From the NCBI GenBank assembly GCA_963974935.1, contig CAXBEV010000008.1:95009-159008 (forward strand): 64,000 nucleotides of DNA, read 5' to 3'. Made by a program: the position numbers and the translations under genes. Within the stretch, counting starts at the first letter, position 1. Every line of letters begins with the position of its first letter. Positions 63,626 to 64,000 of the stretch are shown in pieces. The stretch is from UBA4479 sp963974935. Lineage in GTDB: Bacteria; Pseudomonadota; Alphaproteobacteria; Rhodospirillales; Casp-alpha2. The notes below the pieces were generated by a model that was not told where the DNA came from, did no database searches, and worked only from the letters and a program-made list of their open reading frames with translations.

Positions 63626-63764
63626 CTGATCTCTCCCGCCCCTTTGGGCGCCTTCGTGAATACAGTGATTTATTCTTTTATAAATGGACGACGGAATGCT
63701 GTCCGGCAACCCCCAGCACGGGCGTATTAATATGTTGCGGCAGATAAAATTTGATCTGCAGACG

Positions 63765-63787
63765 TATAAAAAGCCCCCGCCGGGGCT
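63765..63787 (-). terminator. Terminator reading leftward, before the CnoX operon
   Basis: On the reverse strand AGCCCC-GGCG-GGGGCT is followed by TTTTATA. It points toward lower coordinates, so it would block minus-strand transcripts arriving from beyond the tRNA from entering the CnoX gene. Confidence 0.6.
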
Positions 63788-63870
63788 GAAATATTGAACA
63801 TGTAGGGCGCACATATGACGCTAAGCGGTAGCTTTGTATTAAGTCGCCAAGAAAAAACGTGAATTCGACC

Positions 63871-63898
63871 TTGAAAACAAGTTGGTGATGCGTATTAT
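63871..63898 (+). promoter_or_regulatory. Sigma-70 promoter of the tRNA-Gly gene
   Basis: TTGAAA (63871-63876), 16-base spacer, TATTAT (63893-63898), ending 37 bases before the tRNA. Good match in both boxes for a strong stable-RNA promoter. Confidence 0.75.
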
Positions 63899-63935
63899 CC
63901 GACCGCTCCGGCCCTGCCGGAGGTTTACCTCAGGT

Positions 63936-64000
63936 GCGGGCGTAGCTCAGGGGTAGAGCGCAACCTTGCCAAGGTTGAAGTCGTGAGTTCGAATCTCATC
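63936..64000 (+). tRNA. tRNA-Gly (GCC), 3' end beyond the window
   Basis: GCGGGCG acceptor strand, D arm GCTC/GAGC, anticodon stem CAACC/GGTTG around TTGCCAA with anticodon GCC (63968-63970), and the T arm GAGTTCGAATC. The last roughly ten bases are outside the window. Confidence 0.95.

Overview
The window is chromosomal DNA of an alphaproteobacterium, most likely of the Rhodospirillales type. This rests on gene order and protein content: rph beside hrcA, the LppC-RsmI-YraN-BON cluster, hisEFAHB beside hslVU, and above all the origin neighbourhood ppsR-maf-aroE-coaE-dnaQ-secB on one side and hemE-hemH-hemJ-rho-mnmEG-rsmG-parAB on the other. The DNA is GC-rich by eye except for one AT-rich insert (about 8.58-10.18 kb) and the origin itself.

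Left part (0-8.3 kb): the end of hrcA, then rph-rdgB-hemW, an LpoA/LppC-type lipoprotein facing rsmI-yraN, a DolP-like BON lipoprotein, a SirB1-type protein and gshB. Next comes an anomalous locus (8.36-11.94 kb). An intact comM/yifB gene is preceded by two decayed fragments of a second, diverged yifB. They flank an AT-rich segment carrying an orphan membrane protein, a possible small ORF, tandem DnaA boxes and palindromes. A 78-bp perfect direct repeat covering the yifB leader and start codon sits in front of both the fragment and the intact gene.

Middle left (12-32 kb): a large secreted protein with a FecR-like domain, an alanine-rich coil and RTX repeats; hinT; histidine biosynthesis genes with an embedded DUF2628 gene; hslVU; an XRE regulator; an Smr protein; lutCBA for lactate oxidation; mltA and a Tim44-domain gene; fxsA and secB; then dnaQ, coaE, aroE, maf and ppsR, all pointing toward lower coordinates.

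Origin (32137-32550): an AT-rich intergenic segment with several DnaA boxes between ppsR and hemE, as at the Caulobacter and Rickettsia origins. Gene direction, base skew and codon habit change here, and parS sites and parAB lie 8-12 kb to the right. I read it as oriC.

Right part (32.5-64 kb): hemE, hemH, hemJ (heme) and rho with its terminator; quinone oxidoreductase and Ogt; DUF6489 and a ferredoxin; mnmE, mnmG, rsmG, parA and parB with three parS sites; the leuS-lptE-holA operon; a DUF3576 lipoprotein; a divergent ThiE-like gene and yggS; an L,D-transpeptidase; a conserved unknown; a ribA with a degenerate RibB half; an OmpR-type regulator; lolA and ftsK; glnK-amtB with a likely sigma-54 promoter; ubiH; DUF971, Trm112, Lon-N and CnoX genes; and the start of a tRNA-Gly gene at the right edge. 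Most genes are core housekeeping. The yifB locus, the RTX protein and the origin/parS architecture deserve most attention.
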